DNA of 64,000 nucleotides from the NCBI GenBank assembly GCA_035726825.1, contig JALNTX010000008.1:62001-126000 (forward strand), given 5' to 3'. Numbering within the stretch: position 1 is the stretch's first letter; the number at the start of each line of letters is the position of its first letter. This DNA comes from Pseudocitrobacter sp913778145. GTDB lineage: Bacteria > Pseudomonadota > Gammaproteobacteria > Enterobacterales > Enterobacteriaceae. Under the pieces are notes generated by a model, which was given only the letters and a program-made list of their open reading frames with translations, was not told the origin of the DNA and did not search any database. Made by a program: the position numbers and the translations under genes. This document shows positions 8,623-17,640 of the stretch, in pieces.

Positions 8623-9362
8623 GCCGCCGCTCCTGCTTTCAGTGCCACCAGTGAACCGAAGTTGAAGCACTGGAACCACAGTTCGCTGTGCTCAAATCCG
8701 GCCTGGCTCAGGCGCGCTTTATGGGTTTCGACAGAATCGGTGAGCATCACATTTTCCAGCATGCTGCGCTTCTGGCTGATCTCAAGCTCGCTATAACCGT
8801 TGGCGCGTTTGAAATCGTGATGCATGTTAAACAGCAGTTCGCCGACGGTTGAATCTTCGAAACTGAATTTTTCTGACAGCACCAGCGCGCCGCCGGGATT
8901 CAACCCTTTGTAGATTTTATTCAGCAGCGCCTGGCGTTCGGCAGGCTCAAGAAATTGCAGGGTAAAGTTGAGCACCACCATTGAGGCGTTCTCAATCTCG
9001 ATATCGCGGATATCGCCCTCAATCACCTCAACCGGCGTTGGCGCTTTGTAGGCGTCAATGTGGCGACGGCAGCGTTCCACCATCGCCGGGGAGTTATCCA
9101 CCGCGATAATCTTGCTGTTCTCATGAGCAATGTTACGGCGAATGGAGAGCGTTGCCGCACCCAGCGAACAGCCGAGATCGTAGACATTCGTTGCTGGCTG
9201 TACAAAGCGTTCCGCCAGCATACCGATCATGGAGATGATATTGGAATAGCCGGGGACGGAACGTTGGATCATATCCGGGAAGACTTCGGCTACCCGTTCA
9301 TCAAAGGTCCAGTCGCCGAGACGGGCAATTGGCGCAGAAAAAAGCGTGTCGCGGTGAGACAT
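8619..9362 (-). CDS. cmoA: Carboxy-SAM synthase CmoA
   Basis: 247 residues, the E. coli length. The SAM-binding motif VYDLGCSLGAATLS is near residue 60 and a FTLQFLEP segment follows. CmoA converts SAM and prephenate into carboxy-S-adenosylmethionine, the unusual cofactor used by CmoB for tRNA wobble modification. First gene of the cmoAB operon on the minus strand. Confidence 0.97.
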   Translation of the reverse strand: MSHRDTLFSAPIARLGDWTFDERVAEVFPDMIQRSVPGYSNIISMIGMLAERFVQPATNVYDLGCSLGAATLSIRRNIAHENSKIIAVDNSPAMVERCRRHIDAYKAPTPVEVIEGDIRDIEIENASMVVLNFTLQFLEPAERQALLNKIYKGLNPGGALVLSEKFSFEDSTVGELLFNMHHDFKRANGYSELEISQKRSMLENVMLTDSVETHKARLSQAGFEHSELWFQCFNFGSLVALKAGAAA

Positions 9363-9401
9363 AACGTAAAATCCGAAAAAACGAAAACGGCGTATTGTGC
9401 G

Positions 9402-9797
9402 CTAACGGAGGGAGAAAACCAACTCCCACGGCATATACCAGAGGTTAGCCAGCACCATCAGCAACAGAGAGAGGTAGGTGGCGCTCATGCCAGAACGACG
9501 CCAGCGGAAAAGGCGATGATGAAAACCATAATAATGCATTAAACGACCCGCCAGCAGCAGAATGCCGCACAGGTGAACCATCCAGGTTTCCGCACCGTTC
9601 ATTTCCATAAACAGCAATAAAATAACGCCGATGGGAATATATTCCACCGCATTGCCATGAATACGAATCGCGCTTTGCAGTTCGCTAAAACCGCCGTCAC
9701 CGTAGGCGACACGGTATTGCATGCGCAGGCGAACGACGTCGAAGGAAAACTTGATCAACAACAGTGCGGCCAGTACGGCATAAAGCGCACTTACCAT
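9402..9797 (-). CDS. yecN: MAPEG-family inner-membrane protein YecN
   Basis: 131 residues, the E. coli length, with about four hydrophobic helices and the MAPEG-family NAVEYIPIGVILL segment near residue 50. MAPEG proteins include glutathione-dependent membrane enzymes; no activity is established for YecN. Lies between yecE and cmoA, all on the minus strand, as in E. coli. Confidence 0.93.
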   Translation of the reverse strand: MVSALYAVLAALLLIKFSFDVVRLRMQYRVAYGDGGFSELQSAIRIHGNAVEYIPIGVILLLFMEMNGAETWMVHLCGILLLAGRLMHYYGFHHRLFRWRRSGMSATYLSLLLMVLANLWYMPWELVFSLR

Positions 9798-9849
9798 ACA
9801 AACTCCCTTTCTCGCTGGCAGATGGCATTCACTATGATAGGTAGGAATA

Positions 9850-10668
9850 TCAAAAAAGAGAAGATTGTTGTGGGATCGCGGGCGCAGAACCTACTTCCGG
9901 CAGTGCGATTTGCAGGTCATGCCAGAGGGTGTTAACCAGCTCCAGCGCCTGTGCAATATCGGGCGTATGTAAAAACAGATACGGTGTGGTGGTGGTGGCC
10001 CACGCGGGGAGTTTCTTCAGCCAGGCGGCAAAAAATGCCTGATTCTGCGCCATATCATCGCTACCGATAAATCGGACCATCGGATTTTTGGCGGTAACAA
10101 TGGCGTGAACGGGCACTTTGGGCTTTTTACGCTGGGCCTCAACGATCGCCTCGCTGTGCGGCACGGCGGCATGCACCGGGCGGCTGTCGAGAATGGTGCG
10201 ATTGACCCCGCGTTCTATCAACCCACGATTCAGTTGCTGCTCGGCGTCGCCTTTATCGAAAAATTGTGGATGGCGCACTTCTATGCCGTAGGCGAAGTTT
10301 TTCGGCAGGCCGTCGAGGAAGGCCCACAGAATGGGAAGATCCTGCGGGCCAAACGTGGCGGGCAGCTGCAGCCAGTATTGCCCAATCCTGTCTTCCAGCG
10401 GAGACATCCGCTGAAAAAATTCCGTGGTCAGGTCAGCGCAGTGGCGAAGTTTAGCTTCGTGGGAAATGGTCGCCGGGAATTTAAAACAGAAGCGAAAATC
10501 ATTGCCGGTCTGCTCGCGCCAGCGCGTGACAATTTCTGCTTTCGGCAGAGCATAGAGCGTGGTATTCCCCTCTACGCAGTTAAAGTAGCGAGCGTAATCC
10601 TCCAGCCCGCTAATGCCCTGGCGCGCCCATTTAGCATGTGACCACTGCGGCAGACCGATGTAAATCAT
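9850..10668 (-). CDS. yecE: DUF72 protein YecE
   Basis: 272 residues. The ATG at 10668 gives the DUF72 N-terminus MIYIGLPQWSH and overlaps the yecD stop (ATGA), so the longer upstream reading is rejected. DUF72 proteins are TIM-barrel-like and of unknown function; conserved segments FKFPATISHEAKL and GIEVRHP are visible. Coupled to the isochorismatase-like yecD. Confidence 0.94.
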   Translation of the reverse strand: MIYIGLPQWSHAKWARQGISGLEDYARYFNCVEGNTTLYALPKAEIVTRWREQTGNDFRFCFKFPATISHEAKLRHCADLTTEFFQRMSPLEDRIGQYWLQLPATFGPQDLPILWAFLDGLPKNFAYGIEVRHPQFFDKGDAEQQLNRGLIERGVNRTILDSRPVHAAVPHSEAIVEAQRKKPKVPVHAIVTAKNPMVRFIGSDDMAQNQAFFAAWLKKLPAWATTTTPYLFLHTPDIAQALELVNTLWHDLQIALPEVGSAPAIPQQSSLF

Positions 10669-11231
10669 AGCGCCTGAGCAATCTCTTCTGTACTGCGCAC
10701 GCGAGCGATACGCGGGAAAATATGCGTCATGCTGCCCTGGTGTTGTTCCGCAGTGGCGGCGCTGCACGCGTCTTCAGCAATGATCAGATTGAAACCCAGT
10801 TCCCAGGCGTTGCGCGCGGTGGATTCCACGCCAATGTTGGTGGAAATACCGCACAGGATAATGGTGTCGATGCCGCGACGGCGCAGCTGTAATTCCAGGT
10901 CGGTGCCATAAAACGCGCCCCACTGGCGTTTAGTCACTTCAATATCGTGCTCTTGTTTGCCAAGCGCCTGCGGATAGGTCCACCAGTTGTCCGGCAGCGC
11001 GTGCGCGCCCGCCTGTGCATCAACCGGCTGTTTCAGCGCTTCGGCGAAATCGGCAGACCAGCCCACACGCACCATCACCACCGGGGAACCCGCTGCGCGG
11101 CATTTTTCCGCCAGACGGGCCGCACGGGTGACCACATCACTCGCCGTATGCGGGCCTCCGGCGAAAGGCAGAATGCCTTCCTGCAGGTCAATAATTACCA
11201 GCGCGGTCTTTTTCGCATCAATAGTCAACAT
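10665..11231 (-). CDS. yecD: Isochorismatase-family hydrolase YecD
   Basis: 188 residues, as in E. coli. The cysteine-hydrolase fold is marked by LVIIDLQEG near the N-terminus (catalytic-type Asp), a KRQWGAF stretch with the Lys, and LCGISTNIGVESTARNAWELG, where the nucleophile is usually Cys four residues later; here the position reads Ile-Ser-Thr-Asn, as in E. coli YecD. The physiological substrate is unknown. The start at 11231 fits the family length. Confidence 0.92.
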   Translation of the reverse strand: MLTIDAKKTALVIIDLQEGILPFAGGPHTASDVVTRAARLAEKCRAAGSPVVMVRVGWSADFAEALKQPVDAQAGAHALPDNWWTYPQALGKQEHDIEVTKRQWGAFYGTDLELQLRRRGIDTIILCGISTNIGVESTARNAWELGFNLIIAEDACSAATAEQHQGSMTHIFPRIARVRSTEEIAQAL

Positions 11232-11367
11232 CACGTTTCTCATCTAAACAGGCAAACAGAGCAATACCTTACGACGACTGAACGGTTATCAGCGGGATCT
11301 ATTTTGTTAATTTTTGTGAGTCTGCGCAATAAGCGTTCAGCTAATGCGCGGATAAACCGCAGCGGGC

Positions 11368-11396
11368 TTATCGCCAGCGAGAATTTCCAGTATAAT
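11368..11396 (+). promoter_or_regulatory. Probable aspS promoter
   Basis: TTATCG (11368-11373) and TATAAT (11391-11396) with 17-bp spacing lie about 80 bp upstream of the aspS start. Confidence 0.5.
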
Positions 11397-11475
11397 AACC
11401 CCCTTTTTTCATCCAGTAGTGACATTCAGCTAAAGCTGCGACAGTTGTGCCTGCGGCTAAGTTAAGGGATATCTC

Positions 11476-13263
11476 ATGCGTACAGAATATTGCGGACAGC
11501 TTCGACCGTCCCACGTTGGGCAGCAGGTGACTCTGTGTGGTTGGGTCAACCGTCGTCGTGATCTCGGTAGCCTCATCTTCATTGATATGCGTGACCGCGA
11601 AGGCATCGTGCAGGTGTTTTTCGATCCGGATCGTGCCGACGCATTAAAGCTGGCCTCCGAACTGCGTAATGAGTTCTGCATTCAGGTCACCGGCACCGTG
11701 CGTGCGCGTGACGAGAAAAACGTCAACGCCGACATGGCCACCGGCGAAATCGAAGTGCTTGCGTCTGATCTGACCATCATCAACCGTTCAGAATCACTGC
11801 CGCTGGATTCAAACCACGTTAACACCGAAGAAGCGCGTCTGAAGTACCGCTATCTCGACCTGCGTCGCCCGGAAATGGCGCAGCGCCTGAAAACCCGCGC
11901 GAAAATCACCAGCTTCGTGCGTCGCTTTATGGACGATCACGGTTTCCTCGATATCGAAACCCCGATGCTGACCAAAGCGACCCCGGAAGGTGCGCGCGAC
12001 TACCTGGTACCGTCTCGCGTACATAAAGGTAAATTCTACGCGCTGCCGCAGTCTCCGCAGCTGTTCAAACAGCTGCTGATGATGTCAGGCTTCGACCGCT
12101 ACTATCAGATCGTTAAATGCTTCCGCGACGAAGACCTGCGTGCTGACCGTCAGCCGGAATTCACCCAGATCGATGTCGAAACCTCCTTCCTGACCGCGCC
12201 GCAGGTGCGTGAAATTATGGAAGCGATGATTCGTCAGCTTTGGCTGGAAATCAAAGGCGTAGATCTGGGCGATTTCCCGATCATGACCTTTGCCGAAGCT
12301 GAACGCCGTTACGGTTCTGATAAACCAGATCTGCGTAACCCGATGGAACTGGTGGACGTCGCTGACCTGCTGAAAGACGTTGAGTTCGCGGTCTTCGCTG
12401 GCCCGGCAAACGATCCGAAAGGCCGCGTAGCAGCGCTGCGTGTACCAGGCGGTGCGGCACTCACCCGTAAGCTTATCGACGAATACGGCAATTTCGTGAA
12501 GATCTACGGCGCGAAAGGTCTGGCTTATATTAAAGTCAACGAACGTGCTAAAGGTCTCGACGGCATTAACAGCCCGGTCGCCAAATTCCTGAACGCAGAA
12601 ATCGTTGAAGCGATTCTTGAGCGCACCGGCGCACAAGATGGCGACATGATCTTCTTCGGCGCGGACAACAAAAAAGTGGTTGCCGACGCGCTGGGCGCAC
12701 TGCGTCTGAAACTGGGTAAAGACCTTAACCTGACCGACGAGTCCAAATGGGCGCCGCTGTGGGTTATCGACTTCCCAATGTTTGAAGACGACGGTGAAGG
12801 CGGCCTGACCGCGATGCACCACCCGTTCACCTCGCCGAAAGACATGACCGCAGACGAACTGAAAGCGGCACCGGAAGACGCGGTAGCGAATGCCTACGAC
12901 ATGGTCATCAACGGCTATGAAGTGGGCGGCGGTTCCGTGCGTATTCACCGTGGTGAAATGCAGCAGACCGTGTTCGGCATTCTGGGTATTAACGAACAGG
13001 AACAGCGCGAGAAATTCGGCTTCCTGCTCGATGCCCTGAAATACGGTACGCCGCCGCACGCAGGTCTGGCATTCGGTCTTGACCGTCTGACCATGCTGCT
13101 GACCGGCACCGATAACATCCGTGACGTTATCGCCTTCCCGAAAACCACGGCAGCAGCCTGTCTGATGACCGAAGCGCCAAGCTTCGCGAATCCGGCTTCT
13201 CTGGCTGAACTGAACATTCAGGTCGTGGCGAAGGAAGCAAAAGAGTCTGCGGAGAACAAGTAA
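11476..13263 (+). CDS. aspS: Aspartyl-tRNA synthetase
   Basis: 595 residues (E. coli 590), a class II synthetase. The order is an N-terminal OB-fold anticodon domain (CGWVNRRRDLG), motif 2 (CFRDEDLRADRQPEFTQID) near residue 215, the bacterial insertion domain, and motif 3 (GLAFGLDRLTML) near the C-terminus. Charges tRNA-Asp. Only one base separates it from nudB, and yebC and ruvC follow, the standard enterobacterial cluster. Confidence 0.98.
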   Translation: MRTEYCGQLRPSHVGQQVTLCGWVNRRRDLGSLIFIDMRDREGIVQVFFDPDRADALKLASELRNEFCIQVTGTVRARDEKNVNADMATGEIEVLASDLTIINRSESLPLDSNHVNTEEARLKYRYLDLRRPEMAQRLKTRAKITSFVRRFMDDHGFLDIETPMLTKATPEGARDYLVPSRVHKGKFYALPQSPQLFKQLLMMSGFDRYYQIVKCFRDEDLRADRQPEFTQIDVETSFLTAPQVREIMEAMIRQLWLEIKGVDLGDFPIMTFAEAERRYGSDKPDLRNPMELVDVADLLKDVEFAVFAGPANDPKGRVAALRVPGGAALTRKLIDEYGNFVKIYGAKGLAYIKVNERAKGLDGINSPVAKFLNAEIVEAILERTGAQDGDMIFFGADNKKVVADALGALRLKLGKDLNLTDESKWAPLWVIDFPMFEDDGEGGLTAMHHPFTSPKDMTADELKAAPEDAVANAYDMVINGYEVGGGSVRIHRGEMQQTVFGILGINEQEQREKFGFLLDALKYGTPPHAGLAFGLDRLTMLLTGTDNIRDVIAFPKTTAAACLMTEAPSFANPASLAELNIQVVAKEAKESAENK

Positions 13264-13264
13264 T

Positions 13265-13708
13265 ATGTCATTCAAGCGTCCCGTGTCGATTCTCGTGGTG
13301 ATTTATGCCGAGGACACGAAGCGGGTGCTGATGCTACAGCGGCGCGATGATCCTGATTTCTGGCAGTCGGTTACCGGCAGCGTGGAAGAGGGGGAAACCG
13401 CGCCGCAGGCCGCCGCGCGTGAAGTAAAGGAAGAGGTCTCTGTCGATATTTTCGCAGAGCGTCTGAATCTTATGGATTGTCAGCGTACGGTGGAGTTTGA
13501 AATTTTTAGTCATTTACGTCATCGCTATGCGCCGGGCGTCATGCGCAATACCGAATCCTGGTTTTGCCTTGCGCTCCCTCACGAACGGGAGATCGTGTTC
13601 ACTGAACATCTGACCTACCGCTGGGTTAATGCTGTGGACGCCGCGGCATTAACCAAGTCGTGGAGCAACCGGCAGGCGATTGAAGAGTTTGTAATTAACG
13701 CCGCCTGA
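13265..13708 (+). CDS. nudB: Dihydroneopterin triphosphate pyrophosphohydrolase
   Basis: 147 residues (E. coli about 150). The Nudix box runs from GSVEEGETAPQ to REVKEEV near residues 38-60. NudB removes pyrophosphate from dihydroneopterin triphosphate, an early step of folate synthesis. It follows aspS with one base between and precedes yebC. Confidence 0.96.
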   Translation: MSFKRPVSILVVIYAEDTKRVLMLQRRDDPDFWQSVTGSVEEGETAPQAAAREVKEEVSVDIFAERLNLMDCQRTVEFEIFSHLRHRYAPGVMRNTESWFCLALPHEREIVFTEHLTYRWVNAVDAAALTKSWSNRQAIEEFVINAA

Positions 13709-13735
13709 TAGGGCGCGCTTTTTGAGGAAATATTT

Positions 13736-14476
13736 ATGGCAGGTCATAGTAAATGGGCCAACACCAAACACCGCAAAGCGGCACAGGATGCCAAGCGCGG
13801 TAAAATCTTCACCAAAATCATTCGTGAGCTGGTAACGGCTGCACGTCTGGGCGGTGGCGATCCTGCGTCTAACCCGCGTCTGCGTGCGGCAGTCGATAAA
13901 GCGCTGTCGAATAACATGACGCGTGACACCCTGAACCGTGCCATCGCACGTGGCGTGGGCGGTGATGACGATGCGAACATGGAAACCATCATTTATGAAG
14001 GTTACGGCCCTGGCGGTACTGCGGTGATGGTTGAATGTCTGTCTGACAACCGTAACCGTACCGTTGCGGAAGTACGTCACGCGTTCACCAAAACCGGTGG
14101 TAACCTGGGCACTGATGGCTCCGTTGCTTACCTGTTCAGCAAGAAAGGCGTGATCTCCTTCGAGAAAGGCGATGAAGACGCAATCATGGAAGCGGCGCTG
14201 GAAGCGGGTGCAGAAGACGTTGTGACCTTCGACGATGGCGCAATCGACGTCTACACAGCATGGGAAGAGATGGGCGCAGTACGGGATGCGCTGGAAGCCG
14301 CTGGCCTGAAAGCCGACGAAGCAGAAGTCTCCATGATCCCTTCGACCAAAGCAGATATGGATGCAGAAACTGCGCCGAAACTGCTGCGTCTGATCGATAT
14401 GCTGGAAGACTGCGATGATGTGCAGGAAGTCTACCATAACGGTGAGATCTCTGATGAGGTAGCAGCGACTCTGTAA
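13736..14476 (+). CDS. yebC: YebC/TACO1-family regulator/translation factor
   Basis: 246 residues with the family N-terminus AGHSKWANTKHRKAAQDAKR. Family members act as ribosome-associated factors easing translation of difficult (for example proline-rich) stretches and have been reported as DNA-binding regulators; which role holds here is not visible. Sits between nudB and ruvC as usual. Confidence 0.97.
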   Translation: MAGHSKWANTKHRKAAQDAKRGKIFTKIIRELVTAARLGGGDPASNPRLRAAVDKALSNNMTRDTLNRAIARGVGGDDDANMETIIYEGYGPGGTAVMVECLSDNRNRTVAEVRHAFTKTGGNLGTDGSVAYLFSKKGVISFEKGDEDAIMEAALEAGAEDVVTFDDGAIDVYTAWEEMGAVRDALEAAGLKADEAEVSMIPSTKADMDAETAPKLLRLIDMLEDCDDVQEVYHNGEISDEVAATL

Positions 14477-14509
14477 TGGAGCCGTTCACTCAACAACCGG
14501 AGGTGCGTG

Positions 14510-15031
14510 TTGTCGATTATTCTCGGGATTGACCCCGGCTCACGCATCACCGGTTACGGCGTCATCCGCCAGGTTGGCAGGCAGCTTACCTATTTAGGCA
14601 GCGGCTGCATTCGAACCAAGGTGGATGACTTGCCGTCCCGCCTGAAACTTATTTACGCTGGCGTCAGCGAAATCATCACCCAGTTCCAGCCTGATTATTT
14701 TGCCATTGAGCAAGTCTTTATGGCGAAGAATGCCGACTCAGCCTTAAAGCTGGGGCAGGCGCGCGGCGTGGCGATTGTCGCGGCGGTGAATCAGGATCTA
14801 CCGGTGTTTGAATATGCCGCCCGTCAGGTCAAGCAGACCGTCGTAGGCATTGGTAGCGCGGAGAAAAGCCAGGTGCAGCATATGGTGCGCACGTTGCTGA
14901 AGCTCCCCGCGAATCCGCAAGCTGATGCCGCCGATGCGCTGGCGATTGCCATTACCCACTGCCATGTCAGCCAGAACGCGATGCAAATGAGCGAATCGCG
15001 GCTAAATCTGGCGAGAGGGCGACTGCGTTAG
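14510..15031 (+). CDS. ruvC: Holliday junction resolvase RuvC
   Basis: 173 residues, the E. coli length, with ILGIDPGS at the N-terminus, FAIEQVF near 65 and ADAADALAIA near 140 supplying the acidic active-site residues. The start is set at TTG 14510: the GGAGG at 14499-14503 is six bases before it but only three before the GTG at 14507. E. coli RuvC begins Met-Ala-Ile-Ile, matching this choice. The enzyme nicks Holliday junctions symmetrically, working with RuvAB encoded 0.9 kb downstream. Confidence 0.96.
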   Translation: MSIILGIDPGSRITGYGVIRQVGRQLTYLGSGCIRTKVDDLPSRLKLIYAGVSEIITQFQPDYFAIEQVFMAKNADSALKLGQARGVAIVAAVNQDLPVFEYAARQVKQTVVGIGSAEKSQVQHMVRTLLKLPANPQADAADALAIAITHCHVSQNAMQMSESRLNLARGRLR

Positions 15032-15634
15032 TTATATCGTCTCAGCCATTTCTGGCTGAGGCGTTTCTATCCCTTTTGCATCAATCAACACTAAATTCGG
15101 ATGATGCCACAAGCTGGCTGGCGTGACGGTTTTTCGCTCCCATGGAATAGAACCCAGAAACCAGAACTTCCAGAAGGTGAGTTTGGCGTTGGGGTTGCCA
15201 GATAATAAATCACTGAATGATTCGATATTACCTATGCTTATAGATAAGGCTTGTTTATAAATATCAAACACAAACTTTGAACAAAATTGGCGAGAGGAGT
15301 TGTAATTAAAGCCAGTATGATAAAGTTTATGTAATCGAGATGGAACTTGTTCAATAAGTGCTATTTTTTGTGATTCATCCAAACCACCCGCAAGACGTTT
15401 TATCGCATAACGTTGGCATGAAGAACGTGCAATAAATCGGGCTAACGTGGTCGTGGTGGAGAGCGGGACGCGACTTTCCGCGACCAGATAGTCACTACCA
15501 TCATGGCCAATTATTATTCCAACGTGATTACTCCAACACTGCGAAGCTTCTGATATTTGACCAAACAGATGTGTTCCTATTGTTGTAAAAACAACATCGC
15601 CTACTTCATATTTATCGGGATTATTGATTTCCAT
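15032..15634 (-). CDS. yebB: YebB, permuted papain-fold (YiiX/NlpC-P60-like) protein
   Basis: 200 residues. The ATG at 15634 gives MEINNPDKYEVGDVVF, matching K-12 YebB; 14 upstream residues read in frame lack support. Conserved features: a Cys-Trp-Ser-Asn-His-Val-Gly-Ile motif near residue 25 (His), a SRQFCSKF motif (Cys) near 115, and WFLGSIPWERKTVTPASLWHHP. Such proteins are predicted amidases or peptidases. It lies between ruvC and ruvA in the opposite direction, as in K-12, ending exactly where ruvC ends. Its coding region is more AT-rich than the neighbours. Confidence 0.88.
   Translation of the reverse strand: MEINNPDKYEVGDVVFTTIGTHLFGQISEASQCWSNHVGIIIGHDGSDYLVAESRVPLSTTTTLARFIARSSCQRYAIKRLAGGLDESQKIALIEQVPSRLHKLYHTGFNYNSSRQFCSKFVFDIYKQALSISIGNIESFSDLLSGNPNAKLTFWKFWFLGSIPWERKTVTPASLWHHPNLVLIDAKGIETPQPEMAETI
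15037..15062. terminator. Hairpin at the ruvC/yebB convergence
   Basis: CTCAGCCA pairs with TGGCTGAG around 15041-15058, directly after the ruvC stop and inside the last codons of yebB; a TTTCTAT tract follows on the plus strand. Confidence 0.6.
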
Positions 15635-15840
15635 TATTTTAGTCCGTTTGATGAAAAACGGTATAGTAAATAACACATATTAAAAGTAGCGGAAAGTTAT
15701 TGCGTACGCTTAGGGTTAATACATAATTTTGTTAAATGGGAATGCTTGGATGGTTATATTATTTTGATAGACACTTTGCCGTTAGCGGGGGGGCTAACAA
15801 TGACAGTGATGGTGTCAATTTCCGCTTTTTCTTCATCCCC

Positions 15841-15860
15841 CGCTGGATATCTATCCAGCA
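15841..15860. promoter_or_regulatory. LexA (SOS) box of ruvAB
   Basis: CTGGATATCTATCCAG at 15843-15858 is the CTG-N10-CAG LexA operator, as in the E. coli ruvAB promoter. It lies 50 bp before the ruvA GTG. The rest of the 276-bp gap to yebB shows only a GTTAGC/GCTAAC hairpin near 15780 and AT-rich DNA. Confidence 0.9.
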
Positions 15861-15910
15861 TTTTTTTATGATACACCTTTGTATCAGAGCCATTAACGCA
15901 GGAGCGTCAT

Positions 15911-16522
15911 GTGATAGGCAGACTCAGAGGCATCATCATTGAAAAACAACCCCCGTTAGTACTGCTGGAAACGGGCGGCGTCGGCTATGAAGTCCATATG
16001 CCGATGACCTGCTTCTATGAGCTGCCGGAAGCGGGGCAGGAAGCCATCATCTTCACCCACTTCGTGGTGCGCGAAGATGCACAGCTGCTGTATGGCTTTA
16101 ACAACAAACAGGAACGTACCCTGTTTAAAGAATTAATTAAAACCAACGGTGTAGGTCCGAAACTGGCGCTGGCGATCCTCTCCGGTATGTCGGCGCAGCA
16201 GTTCGTCAATGCCGTAGAACGCGAAGAACTCGGCGCGCTGGTGAAACTGCCGGGCATCGGCAAAAAAACCGCCGAGCGTTTGATTGTTGAAATGAAAGAC
16301 CGCTTCAAGGGGCTGCATGGCGACCTGTTTACGCCGGCCGCCGATTTGGTGCTTACCTCTCCGGCAAGCCCGGCGACGGACGATGCCGAGCAGGAAGCGG
16401 TTGCCGCGCTGGTGGCGCTGGGCTATAAACCTCAGGAAGCCAGCCGGATGGTCAGCAAAATCGCGCGTCCGGATGCCAATAGCGAAACATTGATCCGCGA
16501 AGCGTTACGCGCTGCGCTGTGA
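15911..16522 (+). CDS. ruvA: Holliday junction branch migration protein RuvA
   Basis: 203 residues, the E. coli length, starting at GTG. The N-terminal OB fold is followed by helix-hairpin-helix motifs (TNGVGPKLALAIL and LPGIGKKTAERLI) and a C-terminal RuvB-contacting domain. RuvA tetramers clamp Holliday junctions and load RuvB rings. Eight bases separate it from ruvB; both are under the LexA box at 15843. Confidence 0.98.
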   Translation: MIGRLRGIIIEKQPPLVLLETGGVGYEVHMPMTCFYELPEAGQEAIIFTHFVVREDAQLLYGFNNKQERTLFKELIKTNGVGPKLALAILSGMSAQQFVNAVEREELGALVKLPGIGKKTAERLIVEMKDRFKGLHGDLFTPAADLVLTSPASPATDDAEQEAVAALVALGYKPQEASRMVSKIARPDANSETLIREALRAAL

Positions 16523-16530
16523 GGTAGAGG

Positions 16531-17541
16531 ATGATTGAAGCAGACCGCCTGATTAGTGCTGAAAGCACGCTGCCGGAAGATGTGGCAGATCGCGCCATCA
16601 GGCCAAAATTACTGGAAGAGTATATTGGTCAGCCGCAGGTGCGATCGCAGATGGAGATTTTTATCCAGGCTGCGAAACTGCGTGGCGATGCGCTCGACCA
16701 CCTGCTGATTTTCGGCCCGCCGGGTTTAGGTAAAACGACGCTTGCCAACATTGTCGCCAATGAAATGGGCGTGAATTTGCGTACAACCTCTGGCCCGGTG
16801 CTGGAGAAAGCGGGCGATCTGGCGGCGATGCTCACCAACCTCGAACCCCATGACGTGCTCTTTATCGATGAAATTCATCGACTGTCGCCGGTGGTGGAAG
16901 AGGTACTCTATCCCGCGATGGAGGATTATCAACTCGATATTATGATTGGCGAAGGTCCGGCGGCGCGCTCGATTAAAATCGATTTGCCGCCGTTTACCCT
17001 GATTGGCGCGACCACGCGTGCGGGGTCGTTGACTTCTCCGCTGCGTGACCGTTTCGGTATCGTCCAGCGTCTTGAGTTCTATCAGGTGCCAGACCTGCAA
17101 CATATCGTTGGCCGAAGCGCCCGCTATATGGGGCTGGAGATGAGTGACGAAGGCGCGCTGGAGGTGGCCCGTCGCGCGCGCGGTACGCCGCGTATCGCCA
17201 ACCGCCTGCTCAGGCGTGTGCGCGACTTTGCGGAAGTGAAGCATGATGGCACCATTTCAGCGGATATCGCTGCGCAGGCGCTGGATATGCTGAACGTCGA
17301 TGCGGAAGGGTTTGATTACATGGACCGCAAACTGCTGCTGGCGGTGATTGATAAATTCTTCGGCGGCCCGGTGGGGTTAGATAACCTGGCGGCGGCGATT
17401 GGTGAAGAGCGGGAAACCATTGAAGATGTGCTGGAGCCCTACCTGATTCAGCAGGGCTTCCTGCAACGTACGCCGCGTGGACGCATGGCGACGGTGCGCG
17501 CGTGGAATCACTTCGGTATTACGCCGCCGGAAATGCCCTGA
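16531..17541 (+). CDS. ruvB: Holliday junction helicase motor RuvB
   Basis: 336 residues, an AAA+ ATPase with Walker A GPPGLGKTT near 62, Walker B LFIDEIH near 110, sensor GATTRAG and a C-terminal winged helix. Hexameric RuvB pumps DNA through RuvA-bound junctions. SOS-inducible operon with ruvA. Confidence 0.98.
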   Translation: MIEADRLISAESTLPEDVADRAIRPKLLEEYIGQPQVRSQMEIFIQAAKLRGDALDHLLIFGPPGLGKTTLANIVANEMGVNLRTTSGPVLEKAGDLAAMLTNLEPHDVLFIDEIHRLSPVVEEVLYPAMEDYQLDIMIGEGPAARSIKIDLPPFTLIGATTRAGSLTSPLRDRFGIVQRLEFYQVPDLQHIVGRSARYMGLEMSDEGALEVARRARGTPRIANRLLRRVRDFAEVKHDGTISADIAAQALDMLNVDAEGFDYMDRKLLLAVIDKFFGGPVGLDNLAAAIGEERETIEDVLEPYLIQQGFLQRTPRGRMATVRAWNHFGITPPEMP

Positions 17542-17549
17542 GTACCTAT

Positions 17550-17632
17550 GTCGGATGGTGATGCTCACGCATCCTATCCGACCTACAAAACCGTATTCCC
17601 AGGCCGGATAAGGTGAAGCCGCATCCGGCATC
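17550..17632. repeat. REP pair between ruvB and znuB
   Basis: TCGGATGGTGATGCTCACGC...CATCCTATCCGACCTAC followed by an inverted GCCGGATAAGGTGAAGCCGC...CATCCGGCATC unit: a two-REP BIME between convergent genes. Confidence 0.75.
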
Positions 17633-17640
17633 TCAACGGC

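Noticed and set aside
12085..13275. Long open frame antisense to aspS (396 codons)
   Set aside because: It mirrors the codon pattern of the highly conserved aspS gene and has no family features; a shadow of high-GC third positions. The same holds for 1583-2563, 3423-4433, 26047-27108 and 32482-33378.
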